DNA from: Chitinophagaceae bacterium
Lineage (GTDB): Bacteria; Bacteroidota; Bacteroidia; Chitinophagales; Chitinophagaceae
Assembly (NCBI GenBank): GCA_016722465.1
Contig: JADKJC010000002.1
Coordinates: 944,501 to 1,008,500 of the forward strand
Length of the DNA: 64,000 bases
Direction: 5' to 3'
Shown: positions 43,342 through 53,979 of the stretch, piece after piece
Position numbering within the stretch: position 1 is the first letter of the stretch
Layout: every line of letters begins with the position of its first letter
Program-made: the position numbers and the translations under genes
The notes under the pieces: generated by a model
The model's input: the letters and a program-made list of their open reading frames with translations, nothing else
Databases searched by the model: none
What the model was told of the DNA's origin: nothing

Positions 43342-46077
43342 CTATTGGATAAAAATCCTGAAGCTGTACACCGCTCCTTCGTTATCAACTTTTACCACAT
43401 AAACTCCTTTAGCAGCAGCAGGCAACAATAATACCTGGTTAAATGCCCCGCCATTCTGATCCCAGCTTTTTGCAGACACCGTTTGCCCTGCAGTATTTAC
43501 CAGCATTGCTGTTACATTTCCTGGCTGCACTTTTACATTATTTAATATCAGGTTATCACTGTTTACTATATAATTCCATTTTGCAGCCTTCTTTGATGCG
43601 ATCATCACAATATTGGTATAATAAACAGCACCACTTCTTTCTGTTGCTTTAATGCGGTAATAATTTCTTCCCGCTGCTGCAGTTAGATCCAGCCATTGAT
43701 AAGATTGATAGTTAAACGACCCCGGGTAAACTTTATCAGCAATTTTTTGAAAACCAACCCCATCAACAGAACGTTCAATTTCAAAATAACTAACCGACTC
43801 CTGTGCAAAAGCGGTCCAGAACAACTGGTTACCTTCTGTAGTACCTGCACCGGTAAGGTTACTGAATTTAACCGGCAATACTACATCTGCATCCAGCTTG
43901 AAAATATTACGTCCTGCAACAGCAAACGCTTTTTGGCAAATACCGGTCGCGCAACCTGCAATGGGTGCGAAAGAGGCTCCTTCAAACTCACCTGCAAAAC
44001 CACTGGTGGGTGTATAATAGGGCACCCAGGATGCCCCGCCATTTTTAGTTGCATAAACTACTGCATTCCCGAATACCAATCGTTCGCTGGCATTATACAT
44101 TAATATTTTAGAATAGCTGGCGGTTGGTTGCAAACCAGTATTACACATCGTCCAGGTACTTCCACCATTTAATGTTTTTAATACCGCAGCCCCTTCATTA
44201 ATCCAGAAATTTCTCTCCCCGGAAACGAACACTGTATTTTCATCTACAATGGCAATACTGTTTAGGGTTTTACTGGACACATAGGCAGGCACCAGCTGTT
44301 TCACCCAGTTTAATCCTCCATCGGTACTTTTATACAAACTACCGCTATCTCCTGCAGCATAACCAATGGCAGCATTCAAAAATTTTATTTCCCGTATCTG
44401 GCGCCTTTCTGAATACCCAATTGAGTAGGGAAATACAGTATTGCTGGTATCCCAGGTAAAACCTCCATCTGTTGTTCTGTATATAAACTGGTGAAAAGTA
44501 TCAATATAATTGACCATATCAGGATACCTCACATTTGCCAGCATCCAGCCGGTATCTTCATTAATAAAATGGATGGCATCAAGAGAGGCACTCTCTGGCT
44601 GTGAATAAAGCAAATCGAAAGAAGTACCTCTGTCTACACTTTTGTATAACTGGGCATTGCTGGCAGAAGCCAGTAATACATCAGGTGATAAATAAACAAT
44701 GGAATTGTAGGAATCCCAGGGATTAAAAGTAGGATTGGATATATCTTCCCAATTGGCGCCACCATCATTGGTACGCATCATGGCACCACCTGTACCTGCA
44801 GCAATACCGTAGTTCGCATTAATAAATTGAACCTTTCTTAAACTACCGTTTGGCTGCACCAATACATAGGGCTTTCTCCATTGATTAGTGGAGTCAGCAA
44901 CTACACCCGCTTCGCCACATAAACCAATCCTGCCCGAAGGCGCTATGTCTATTCCATAAAAACCATTGGCCGCTTCATCAGTACCGGGTACATAAACATT
45001 CTTTGCATTCCAGGTATAGCCTTTATCTGCAGATAACAATATCCTGCCTTCACTACTGGTAGCTGCTATATTGCTACCATTCCGGCAAATGGCATTATAA
45101 ATTTGCGGGCTGTTTAATGGTGCATATCTTGAGTTCAATGCAGAGCCATTGTTAATCATCCAGTAACTACCTGCCGGAGTGGCTGTATTTATCCTGATCA
45201 ATCCGCCATTATTCTGAGTACCCACAACGATGGCCGTATCATTAATGATTGCAATGGCACGATAGTTTTGATCATCCAGTCCCCAAATATTATCACTGTA
45301 AGTGGCAATTTGAGTAAAGGTGTCGGTAGGTTCGGGGCCCCATTGCACCAACGAAGTATCAGCTGCATTTACATTAGGATAAATTGTAGAGTCTGTGATG
45401 GAATAATTTGACCATACACCACTGTTATATTTCCATACCAGGCCATTGGCACCACCAGCATAGCCTATACCTGAGGGGGAAAACCTTATTTTATAAATAG
45501 CCGCATAAAACCAGGATTGCGCCGGTGCCGGAAATTGAAATTCCGGTTGCCAGGTAGCACCCCCATTGGTAGTTTTATAAATGGTGGCCTGGTTGGTAGC
45601 AGAATCTCCATCGCCACCAATATATCCTGTATTGGCATCTAAAAAACAAACCGTATGTATTTTATTATACTCCCGGTTTGTTACCGAATAAAAAGGGGTT
45701 GTTACAAAGCTCCAGTTAATACCCCCATCAATACTTTTGATCATCACTCCATCATCGCCTACAATATATGCAAGGCTGGAGTTTACAAACTGTACATCAT
45801 TGAAGCCGGGCCTTAACAATTCGCCTGCACCATTAGTAGTGGTATAGGCAAAATATGCCCAGGTGGCACCGCCATCAGTTGTTTTAGCGATACCTCCTGA
45901 CTCGCCTACTACTAAAGCAGTATTATCATCTGCATAAGACATTTGCCAGCTCCAAAACCCAAATGGCTTTGGGTTACTGAATTTCCATTGGTTGCTGCCA
46001 AGCTGTGCATGCAGGTTTACAGAAGCACATAAAAACAACAATAAAAAAGCGATCAATTGTAATGTAAATTTCCTCAT
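43342..46077 (-). CDS. Secreted Asp-box/YCF48-type repeat protein with a C-terminal sorting-type domain
   Basis: From the ATG at 46077 the protein has 911 residues; the open frame further upstream is not protein-like. A signal peptide ends in LHAQ. At least nine Asp-box motifs (TTDGGATW, SIDGGINW, TNDGGANW, TTDGGFTW, STDGGLNW, TLNGGSTW and others) predict one or two beta-propellers. The C-terminal ~90 residues (NVKVQPGNVTAMLVN, then GVYVVKVDNEGAVYSFRIFI) look like a type-A T9SS sorting domain. A surface-located binding or hydrolase-like protein is inferred; no catalytic residues identified. Confidence 0.85.
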   Translation of the reverse strand: MRKFTLQLIAFLLLFLCASVNLHAQLGSNQWKFSNPKPFGFWSWQMSYADDNTALVVGESGGIAKTTDGGATWAYFAYTTTNGAGELLRPGFNDVQFVNSSLAYIVGDDGVMIKSIDGGINWSFVTTPFYSVTNREYNKIHTVCFLDANTGYIGGDGDSATNQATIYKTTNGGATWQPEFQFPAPAQSWFYAAIYKIRFSPSGIGYAGGANGLVWKYNSGVWSNYSITDSTIYPNVNAADTSLVQWGPEPTDTFTQIATYSDNIWGLDDQNYRAIAIINDTAIVVGTQNNGGLIRINTATPAGSYWMINNGSALNSRYAPLNSPQIYNAICRNGSNIAATSSEGRILLSADKGYTWNAKNVYVPGTDEAANGFYGIDIAPSGRIGLCGEAGVVADSTNQWRKPYVLVQPNGSLRKVQFINANYGIAAGTGGAMMRTNDGGANWEDISNPTFNPWDSYNSIVYLSPDVLLASASNAQLYKSVDRGTSFDLLYSQPESASLDAIHFINEDTGWMLANVRYPDMVNYIDTFHQFIYRTTDGGFTWDTSNTVFPYSIGYSERRQIREIKFLNAAIGYAAGDSGSLYKSTDGGLNWVKQLVPAYVSSKTLNSIAIVDENTVFVSGERNFWINEGAAVLKTLNGGSTWTMCNTGLQPTASYSKILMYNASERLVFGNAVVYATKNGGASWVPYYTPTSGFAGEFEGASFAPIAGCATGICQKAFAVAGRNIFKLDADVVLPVKFSNLTGAGTTEGNQLFWTAFAQESVSYFEIERSVDGVGFQKIADKVYPGSFNYQSYQWLDLTAAAGRNYYRIKATERSGAVYYTNIVMIASKKAAKWNYIVNSDNLILNNVKVQPGNVTAMLVNTAGQTVSAKSWDQNGGAFNQVLLLPAAAKGVYVVKVDNEGAVYSFRIFIQ

Positions 46078-46416
46078 GTGTGTGAATTTAAATGTAAAGC
46101 CGGTGATGATTGCGGGCAGGTGTTTTTCGCAGGAATTGGTATTAGCTTTGGTGCTATAAAGGTAGAAAGAGACGACCTGCAATTGGTAAGTGTTTAATAG
46201 CAATTTAAAAATTGAGTATAAACACCTACCTGCATCAGCATTGTGCAGAGTAGCTTTGTATGCACGGCGGATCAAAAACATAAAGCGTGGGAACTTGAAA
46301 TATGGAACTGGCATTGCTTTAAGGGTGAAGGCGAATAATGATATACAGTAAAAGTGTGCGACGCCACTAAAGTTGAAGATAGCCCCAATGCCAGCAGCAA
46401 AAATTGTATTACAAAA
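46078..46416. promoter_or_regulatory. Divergent intergenic region of two large surface-protein genes
   Basis: A 339-bp gap. On the plus strand TAGCTTTG occurs at 46143-46150 and again at 46251-46258, matching the -7 element (TAnnTTTG) of Bacteroidota promoters, but I see no convincing -33 partner at the right distance. AGGTGTTT at about 46119 and AAACACCT at about 46221 are inverted copies and could be a paired operator. Nothing else was recognised here. Confidence 0.35.
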
Positions 46417-49400
46417 ATGAAAAAAAAATTATCCTTCATATTTTTTCTTATCAGCTGCTGTATGCTGAATGCACAGGACAAATCGAATAGAGGCAAAGAG
46501 TTTTGGTTAGGTTATGGCAATAATATTTCTTTTACTGTACCCGATTACGATGGGGTGAACAGCCAAACAATGGTACTGTACATTACTACTGAAGAAGCCG
46601 CAACGGTAACCGTTTCTGTGAACAGCACCTCCTGGAGCCAGACGGTGAATATACCCGCCAACAGTGCAAATGTGAGTGTTACATTGCCAAAAACAGGGGC
46701 CGATGATTGCAGGATACTGAATGAGGGTATTTTTGACAAAGCGATCCATATCGTAAGCACTGCACCCGTGGTAGTGTATGCACACCAGTACAATACACAA
46801 CTATCCGGTGCCACCATGTTGCTGCCGGTGGAAACTTATGGCTATACTTATTATTCGGTAAATTTTAAACAGCCACAGGTAAATGGCTGGGGCAAAAACT
46901 GGTTTTATGTAATTGCCAGCGAAGACAATACCCGGATTGAAATCACGCCTTCGGATACCACAGAAAGCGGTGTACTGCCTGGGCAAACTATCACAGTGAA
47001 TTTGAACAAAGGGCAGCTGTACAATGTGTTTGGAAAAATAAGCGATTCCAATGTATGCGACCTTACCGGAAGCAAGGTTGTTTCTGTTGCCGGGGCAGAT
47101 GGCAATTGCCATCCGGTAGCGCTATTCAGTGGCTGCAGCCGTTTTATTCTTTGCCTAACGGATGGAGGCGAAATAGCACAACAACAGATTTTTCCTGCCA
47201 GCGCCTGGGGAACCCGGTATTTAACTTATCACAGTATCATTGCCGTTAGTAACCCATTTGCTACCCCGTTCATAAATTATTACCGGGTAATAGTGAGCGA
47301 CGCATCAACTGTTGTAAAAAGAAATGGCGTGGTGCTTACAGGGCTGCAGCGAAACCGCTTTTATGAATTTCAAAGCAACTCCGGCGATTATATAGAAGCA
47401 GATAAACCAATAATAGTTGGACAATACACACCTAACAGTAACCAATGCACGGGATCGTCCCTGTCGCCGCAGGGCGACCCCGAGCTGATGTTTCTGCCAT
47501 CGATAGAGCAAGGCATAAAAAGAACCCGGGTGTATAACACCAAGAATGCCAACATCACCGTCAATTATCTTACGATCATTATTCCCAATAACGGGATTGC
47601 TTCACTACGGGTAAACGGCGCTACGATTCCAGCATCGCAAAGAATGGTACATCCAGCCAACAGCGCCTATACAATTGTTGCCAGGAGGTTGATTGGCCCT
47701 TCGGCTCAATACCTTGTTGAAAGTGATTCTGCCTTCACTGCCATGATCTATGGCAGTGGTATTTTTGAAAGCTATGGTTATATAGCCGGAACAATGATTA
47801 ATAATTTGAACAGCATTGGAAGTATTGAAAATGTATTTAACACTACCCTGCAGCCAGATACATTTACCTGCCCAAAATCGCCTTTTGAGTTTACCATAAA
47901 ACTGGCCTACCGGGCAACTTCCATACAATGGTTGTTCAGCCAGGTAGCCGGTATCGCTCCGGCAAGGGATACCACAATCAGCAATCCTGTTCCGGCAGAT
48001 TCTCAAACAATCAACGGGAGAAAGTATTTTACTTACCCGTTAACAGGCAGTTATACTTTTACTGATACAGGTAGGTTTACCATTCCGGTTGTGTATGCCT
48101 CGCCGTTAATAGATCATTGCAGTCAGAGTGAAAAGGGGTTTGTAACGGTGGTGGTGAAAGAAGGGCCTGTGGCTGATTTTAGTGACAGGTACCGTGGTTG
48201 TACAACCGACACTGCTTTTTTTACAGGGCTGGCAGATGTGAACAATTATACGATTGATAAATATACCTGGCGGTTTGATGACAACAGTGTTGATACGGCC
48301 ATCAATACTTTTAAGAAATTTGGGGAAGGCAATCATCCTGTTTATTTAAAAGTGATTGCTGATAATGGCTGTGTGGATGATACAACAAGGATCCTCAGCA
48401 CTTTTCCAAAACCAGTTGCCAGGTTTGGTTACAACAGGACAATCTGCATTGGTGATTCTGTTTTACTGAGTGATAGTTCCTCCATTACCCGGGGCAGCAT
48501 TGCAACATGGAATTGGAATTTTGATGATGGCAACAGCACTGTTCGAAATAACCGCAACCCTTTTTACCACCCTTATGCATCGGCAGATACATTTAATATA
48601 ACATTGGTTGTTCTATCAGATAAGGGATGTGCAAGCGATACAGCATTTTTGCCGGTGCCGGTAAATAATAAACCGCAGCTAAGTTTTACCTATACAGGTA
48701 AGCCTTGTATTGACAGCAGTTTTTTATTTACACCGGTTGTAACAGCCAATGGCAATAGTATTCAAAGTGGTGTTTGGGATTTTGGTGATGGGCAAACCCA
48801 GGCAGTAAGCAATACAAATGCAGTTACACATGGTTATGCAATGTCACAAAATAATGTACCGGTAAAATTTATTTTGAGTGGGGGCAGTGGTTGTGAAAGC
48901 AATACCGCAATACAAACCATTTCTGTAATTCATCCACTACCTGTTGCAGCTTTCAGCATCAGCGGCAATTCCTTTTGTCCGGAAAAAGATATTGTATTTA
49001 CTTACACCGGTTCAGACAATATACAATTTTGGTCATGGGATTTTAACAATGGTACATCTACTGCTGCATCACCCGTTAGCCGGAAATATACCACAGGTGG
49101 CAACTATCCTGTAACGCTGACTATACAAACAACTGATGGCTGTAGCTCAGCACCTGCTACAAAAATGCTTAACATTAATAAAGCACCTGCCATTGATGCA
49201 GGCCCCTCCATTTTAAAAATATGGAACCAGCCGGTGATGATCAATGCTGTTATGAATGATACAGGTTTCTATCAATATGAATGGAGCCCGCCAGGCTATT
49301 TAAACAATCCTGCTATTTTAAGACCAACAACCAATACTCCTAACGATGAATTGTATACCATTAAAGTAACGGGAGGGCCCGGTAATTGTGAAGCAACAGA

Positions 49401-49692
49401 TACGGTGAGTGTAAAAGTAGTAAGAGACTTATATATCCCCAATGCGTTTTCGCCTGACAATAATGGCCGCCATGATGTTTGGAATATCCCGGCTCTCAAT
49501 GGCAATGCCAATGCAAGGGTAAGTATCTATAACCGCTGGGGACAAAAGATATTTGAATCAAGAGGCTACAGCCAGCCATGGGATGGCACTTACAAAGGTG
49601 TGGCACAACCCATTGGTGCTTATTACTACCAGGTACAGCCAGATGCAAACAAAGCAAAAGTGGTTACCGGGTTTGTGATGATTGTGAGATGA
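46417..49692 (+). CDS. Large secreted protein with IgGFc-binding-type N-terminus, PKD repeats and gliding-motility-type C-terminus
   Basis: From the ATG at 46417 (signal peptide ending MLNAQ) it has 1091 residues. Residues ~20-460 match the IgGFc-binding-protein N-terminal domain seen in Bacteroidota (GKEFWLGYGNN, STAPVVVYAHQYNTQ). About four PKD-like repeats follow (WRFDDNSVDTA, WNWNFDDGNS, GVWDFGDGQT, WSWDFNNGTS). The last ~85 residues are the gliding-motility-associated/CHU_C type domain (IPNAFSPDNNGRHDVW ... YNRWGQKIFES ... GAYYYQV), a type-B T9SS sorting signal. A surface adhesin is inferred. Confidence 0.88.
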   Translation: MKKKLSFIFFLISCCMLNAQDKSNRGKEFWLGYGNNISFTVPDYDGVNSQTMVLYITTEEAATVTVSVNSTSWSQTVNIPANSANVSVTLPKTGADDCRILNEGIFDKAIHIVSTAPVVVYAHQYNTQLSGATMLLPVETYGYTYYSVNFKQPQVNGWGKNWFYVIASEDNTRIEITPSDTTESGVLPGQTITVNLNKGQLYNVFGKISDSNVCDLTGSKVVSVAGADGNCHPVALFSGCSRFILCLTDGGEIAQQQIFPASAWGTRYLTYHSIIAVSNPFATPFINYYRVIVSDASTVVKRNGVVLTGLQRNRFYEFQSNSGDYIEADKPIIVGQYTPNSNQCTGSSLSPQGDPELMFLPSIEQGIKRTRVYNTKNANITVNYLTIIIPNNGIASLRVNGATIPASQRMVHPANSAYTIVARRLIGPSAQYLVESDSAFTAMIYGSGIFESYGYIAGTMINNLNSIGSIENVFNTTLQPDTFTCPKSPFEFTIKLAYRATSIQWLFSQVAGIAPARDTTISNPVPADSQTINGRKYFTYPLTGSYTFTDTGRFTIPVVYASPLIDHCSQSEKGFVTVVVKEGPVADFSDRYRGCTTDTAFFTGLADVNNYTIDKYTWRFDDNSVDTAINTFKKFGEGNHPVYLKVIADNGCVDDTTRILSTFPKPVARFGYNRTICIGDSVLLSDSSSITRGSIATWNWNFDDGNSTVRNNRNPFYHPYASADTFNITLVVLSDKGCASDTAFLPVPVNNKPQLSFTYTGKPCIDSSFLFTPVVTANGNSIQSGVWDFGDGQTQAVSNTNAVTHGYAMSQNNVPVKFILSGGSGCESNTAIQTISVIHPLPVAAFSISGNSFCPEKDIVFTYTGSDNIQFWSWDFNNGTSTAASPVSRKYTTGGNYPVTLTIQTTDGCSSAPATKMLNINKAPAIDAGPSILKIWNQPVMINAVMNDTGFYQYEWSPPGYLNNPAILRPTTNTPNDELYTIKVTGGPGNCEATDTVSVKVVRDLYIPNAFSPDNNGRHDVWNIPALNGNANARVSIYNRWGQKIFESRGYSQPWDGTYKGVAQPIGAYYYQVQPDANKAKVVTGFVMIVR

Positions 49693-49717
49693 TTTTGCAT
49701 TTAAAAAAGGCAAACAA

Positions 49718-49746
49718 AAACCCCGGCATCTAAAATACCGGGGTTT
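49718..49746. terminator. Bidirectional terminator between convergent genes
   Basis: AAACCCCGG (49718-49726) pairs with CCGGGGTTT (49738-49746); A-rich on one side, T-rich on the other. Confidence 0.88.
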
Positions 49747-49766
49747 CCCAATATTTATCAGTACTC

Positions 49767-51827
49767 TTAAATAACCGGCTTATCTTTTTTAATGGCAATC
49801 TTATATAATGTAAAAGCCATCAATGCAAAAAACAATACCCCAAGAACCTGGTAAGTGCCGTGCCCTATTGCGCCGCTAAAACCGGCTTCCATATTTAATT
49901 TGTTTAAGAAAGCCGCAGGCCCGTCAAAACCAGCCATGATGGCAAAGATCACTCCTGCTACTGCACCACCGGCCACCAAACCAGTGGCAAATAAATTTCC
50001 TTTCCCCAACTCCTCTTCTTCAGCACTCAGTTTAATTTTTTTCTTTTTCTGGTACATTTCCGCCAAGCCCCTGATTGCACCACCAGCAAAAATGGGCAGG
50101 GTGGTACTTAATGGCAAATAGGCGCCTACAGCAAAACTCAAAGCTTTGATACCGCAGAGTTCCATCACCACAGCAACAAATACACCTGCCAGTACAAACT
50201 GCCAGTCGAGGTTAAAAGACAAAATACCTTTAGCTAATGTTGCCATCAAAGTGCCCTGTGGCGCCGGATAAAATTCGCTGCCGATGGCATGGGTAGTTAC
50301 ACCCTTTGCAATCATGGCAGCAGTTGGTGTATCCAGAAATTTTACAGTTAACCCAATCACAACGGAAGAAACAATAGCACCAACAAATAAAGCGATCTGC
50401 TGGTTACGAGGCGTGGCCCCAACAATATATCCGCTCTTCAAATCCTGCGAAGTAGCACCTGCATTGGCTGCTGCGATACAGATCATACCACCCACCACCA
50501 GGGCCATTGGTTCGTAAGCTTTGCCCGTCCACCCAACAGCAATGAATATTAAACAGGTACCCATCAATGTTGCAATCGTCATACCGCTGATTGGGTTATT
50601 GGAAGAACCGATCAATCCCACAATACGGGAAGATACTGTTACGAAGAAAGCGCCGAATATCACTACCAGTAACCCGATCAGTAATTTTTGCCAGATGCCA
50701 TCGCCGGGCAACTGGGGCAATAATGCCATTAATATGATAAGGCCGATGCTGCCAAACAAAACCACTTTAATATCAAGGTCCCTTTCTGTTCTCAACACTG
50801 CGCCTTTCGTTCCGTCTTCATTTTTTGCAATACTTCCAAAACTTCCTTTAAATGAAGAAACGATGGTGGGTATTGTTTTTATCAAGGTGATAAAGCCACC
50901 GGCTGCAACAGCACCGGCGCCAATCTGCCGTACATAAGCATAATAAATGGCAGCAGAGAAATCCTTGAAGGTATGTGCTACCGGATCCCAGCTACCTTTG
51001 CCACCAGGCGTTAATGCATCTTTAAGATACCCCAGTTTTACAAGTTGTATAGCAATAACGTCCGGAGGCACCAGCTTTGACAATAAGGGTATCATCACCA
51101 TCCAGGCAAACACACCACCTGCAACGAGTACCCCGGCAATTTTTGGCCCGATGATATACCCAACACCAAGGTATTCCGGTGTAATTTCTCCACTTATTTT
51201 GGCACTCTGTAAATATTTGCTGGTTTGCTGGCTGATATACTGGGGTACTTCGCAAATAACATGAAAAACTTTCTGCAAGATGGCATAGGCAAAGGCAAAG
51301 CCCAGTCCGTAGAAAGCTGTTTTGGCAAAATCACCACCCTTTTCGCCAGCTTTTAAAACATCGCCACAGGCAGTGCCTTCCGGATAAGGCAACGTGTCAT
51401 GTTCTTTTACAATTAAAGAGCGACGCAATGGTATCATCATCAATGTACCGAGTATGCCACCCAATATGGCAAGTGGTAAAATAGTGACGTACGTAAAATA
51501 TTTTTCGCCTCCGCCATCACTTAAAAATAAAAAGCCCGGCAAGGTAAATACCACCCCAGCGGCAATACTTTCACCAGCACTACCGGTTGTTTGAATGATA
51601 TTATTTTCAAGGATAGTGGTTTTAAAAAATCTTCGCCCCAAGGTGATGGCAATTACCGCAATGGGAATGGAGGCAGAAACAGTAAGCCCGGCCTTTAATG
51701 CAAGGTAAACCGTGGCGGCGCCAAATATAATTCCGAACAGGCTACCCAGTAAGATAGACTTAATGGTTAGTTCGGCCATATTGCTTTCGGGTGCCACAAA
51801 AGGCTTGAAGGATTTATTCTCAGACAT
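49767..51827 (-). CDS. OPT-family oligopeptide transporter
   Basis: A 686-residue transporter with about 14-16 membrane segments. Near the N-terminus are GAATVYLALKAGLTVSASIP and LPYPEGTACGDVLKAGE; NNPISGMT and SQDLKSGYIVGATPRNQQ are later family blocks. It takes up oligopeptides or metal-chelates by proton symport. With the POT transporter next door it suggests peptide feeding. The POT gene lies upstream on the same strand, separated by a terminator. Confidence 0.93.
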   Translation of the reverse strand: MSENKSFKPFVAPESNMAELTIKSILLGSLFGIIFGAATVYLALKAGLTVSASIPIAVIAITLGRRFFKTTILENNIIQTTGSAGESIAAGVVFTLPGFLFLSDGGGEKYFTYVTILPLAILGGILGTLMMIPLRRSLIVKEHDTLPYPEGTACGDVLKAGEKGGDFAKTAFYGLGFAFAYAILQKVFHVICEVPQYISQQTSKYLQSAKISGEITPEYLGVGYIIGPKIAGVLVAGGVFAWMVMIPLLSKLVPPDVIAIQLVKLGYLKDALTPGGKGSWDPVAHTFKDFSAAIYYAYVRQIGAGAVAAGGFITLIKTIPTIVSSFKGSFGSIAKNEDGTKGAVLRTERDLDIKVVLFGSIGLIILMALLPQLPGDGIWQKLLIGLLVVIFGAFFVTVSSRIVGLIGSSNNPISGMTIATLMGTCLIFIAVGWTGKAYEPMALVVGGMICIAAANAGATSQDLKSGYIVGATPRNQQIALFVGAIVSSVVIGLTVKFLDTPTAAMIAKGVTTHAIGSEFYPAPQGTLMATLAKGILSFNLDWQFVLAGVFVAVVMELCGIKALSFAVGAYLPLSTTLPIFAGGAIRGLAEMYQKKKKIKLSAEEEELGKGNLFATGLVAGGAVAGVIFAIMAGFDGPAAFLNKLNMEAGFSGAIGHGTYQVLGVLFFALMAFTLYKIAIKKDKPVI

Positions 51828-51859
51828 AAGCAGGTTTAGTTTTGAAAAAGGAAGATAAA

Positions 51860-51891
51860 TAAAAAAGGCTGTTCTTTTCAGAACAGCCTTT
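51860..51891 (-). terminator. Intrinsic terminator after the POT transporter
   Basis: AAAGGCTGTTC pairs with GAACAGCCTTT (51864-51891), followed on the minus strand by a T-run. Confidence 0.88.
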
Positions 51892-51948
51892 CAAAATTAT
51901 TTCTAGTCTTTACCTTATTCCATGCATCATCTTTGTAAGCAATGGGGT

Positions 51949-53979
51949 TCATGCAAACAATAAGATGGATGCAATACCACAAAGTGCTACAAAAACCATA
52001 AAAAATTCAAACAGGTTGTGAATGGTAAAACTTGCGAATGACGGATATTCCAGCTTTAATAGATGCTTTTCTTTAATAAGGGCAATTTGTTCCTTCGACA
52101 AAGTAGAATCTTTAACTGAAAATATTTGATCGAAATCAAGATTATTGGCTGCAGCAGCATTTTTATTTACATCCGCCAGTCCAACTTTTGCCAAAAAGAA
52201 AAGGTGCTTTCCTTTTATTTTACTTTTATCTTTTAATAACTCAGCCGCATTGATATTCTCCCTTTTCAGTATCCTGTCCTTTTCCACTTCCAGGGGAAGT
52301 AAAGATGCTGCGTCAGGCTTTACTGCAATTATATTGTTTGTTTTGATCGATTTATACTGTTCCGGTTTTAATGTAGAATCTGCTTTTGCAAAAATACTTT
52401 CAAAATCCAGCCCATTCAATTTTGCAGTTTCTTTATCCAGGTTTCCGATTCGCAATTTGGCCAATACAAACAAATCGTTGGCGGAAGGGTCTGTTTTCTT
52501 ATCCAGGATACTTTTTAAATCAATGTTCTCTATTTCAGCCTTTTTATACTCTTCCCCTGTTGGAGGCAAAATGGAACCGAGCGTGCCGGCCAGTGCATAA
52601 CCCGACGCATTGGACAAGAAGAATACACCATATAACAGCGAGGAAAATCTTTTAGGAGATAATTTACCTACCAGCGACAACCCAATAGGAGATAAACACA
52701 ACTCCCCTAATGTTTGAATCAGGTACAACAATATCAACCATTTAACCGCCAACAACCCACTATTGCCCAGATCCTTTACATTGTATGCTATTATAAAGTA
52801 ACTGATAGCGATCAGCGCCAAACCGATTGCCTGCTTAACAGGGGAGATTGGCTCTTTTCCTTTTGCACGGAGTTTGTCCCATAAAATACTAAATGGTACC
52901 GCTAAGATCACCACGAAAATGCCATTGAAAATCTGAACCATTGAAGGTGGCATATTCCAGCCAAAGAAATGCCTGTCTGTTTGATTATCGGCAATAAAAG
53001 TCAATGAAGATCCGGCTTGCTCAAAAGCTGCCCAAAAGAAAATAATGAAAAATGAAACAATGTAAATAACCAATATCCTGTCTCTCTCTATTTTGGTTAA
53101 AGAAGTATCAGAGATAATTAATCCTGCCAATGTAATACCGGCTGAATAGATGATGGAATAAATTACGTTTTGTCCAATCACATAAAAGAACAGCAATCCA
53201 AGTCCGATAAAAGCTACAACTGCAATAGCCAAAGCTGCGGTGGAAAATTTAGCCGTTTGAGCTTCCCCTTCTGCATAATCTTCTGCAGTGTTATTTTTGG
53301 GCAAGCCTCCAATCGGTCTTCCTTCCGGAGTTCTTACATACTTATTCTTTAAAAAATAGAAAGTGGTAACCCCGATAAGCATAGCTACTGATGCAGCTAA
53401 ATATCCCCATTTAAATGCATGGATATTTCTAACGCCATCGTCATCCACCACATCCCCAATAATCGGGCAGATCAATTGTCCAAGAAAAGCGCCACAGTTA
53501 ATACCCATATAAAAAATGGTAAAGGCAGTATCCAGTTTATTTCTTTCAGCGGGAGGATAAAGACTGCTTACCATGCTGCTGATATTAGGCTTAAAGAAAC
53601 CATTACCTAAAATGATAACTCCAAGTGCAACATATAAAAGTGTTCTGGCAAGTTCAAGGTTAGAGCCAAATATGCTTGCACTGAAGAATAACAAAAGTTG
53701 TCCCGAAGCCATTAGGAGACCGCCAAGCATGATACAGTTCCGGTTGCCTAAAAATCTGTCTGAGATAAACCCTCCCAACATAGGGGTCAGGTAGCATAAG
53801 CCAAGAAATCCGCCATAAATGATAGATGACTGTTCCTTGCTCATCATTAACGCACTAACAATAAAAAGCGTAAGGATAGTCCTCATCCCGTAAAAGTTAA
53901 ACCGCTCCCACATTTCTGTTCCGAATAAAACCCATAATCCTTTCGGGTGACTTTGTTTTGCCGTTGGTTGTTCAGTCAT
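51949..53979 (-). CDS. POT/PTR-family di- and tripeptide transporter with a duplicated insertion
   Basis: A 676-residue proton-coupled peptide transporter. The proton-coupling motif ExxER is at 22-26 in TEMWERFNFYG, and the signature GNGFFKPNISSMVSSLY is at about 125-141. Residues about 472-645 are an insertion before the last membrane helix; it contains two copies of one pattern (LF.LAK ... LDF..IF...DSTL) at about 501-547 and 591-637. The core is otherwise typical, so transport function is expected. Confidence 0.93.
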   Translation of the reverse strand: MTEQPTAKQSHPKGLWVLFGTEMWERFNFYGMRTILTLFIVSALMMSKEQSSIIYGGFLGLCYLTPMLGGFISDRFLGNRNCIMLGGLLMASGQLLLFFSASIFGSNLELARTLLYVALGVIILGNGFFKPNISSMVSSLYPPAERNKLDTAFTIFYMGINCGAFLGQLICPIIGDVVDDDGVRNIHAFKWGYLAASVAMLIGVTTFYFLKNKYVRTPEGRPIGGLPKNNTAEDYAEGEAQTAKFSTAALAIAVVAFIGLGLLFFYVIGQNVIYSIIYSAGITLAGLIISDTSLTKIERDRILVIYIVSFFIIFFWAAFEQAGSSLTFIADNQTDRHFFGWNMPPSMVQIFNGIFVVILAVPFSILWDKLRAKGKEPISPVKQAIGLALIAISYFIIAYNVKDLGNSGLLAVKWLILLYLIQTLGELCLSPIGLSLVGKLSPKRFSSLLYGVFFLSNASGYALAGTLGSILPPTGEEYKKAEIENIDLKSILDKKTDPSANDLFVLAKLRIGNLDKETAKLNGLDFESIFAKADSTLKPEQYKSIKTNNIIAVKPDAASLLPLEVEKDRILKRENINAAELLKDKSKIKGKHLFFLAKVGLADVNKNAAAANNLDFDQIFSVKDSTLSKEQIALIKEKHLLKLEYPSFASFTIHNLFEFFMVFVALCGIASILLFA

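Noticed and set aside
46354..46416. Upstream start of the PKD protein
   Set aside because: The ATG at 46417 gives a standard signal peptide; the extension is not protein-like.
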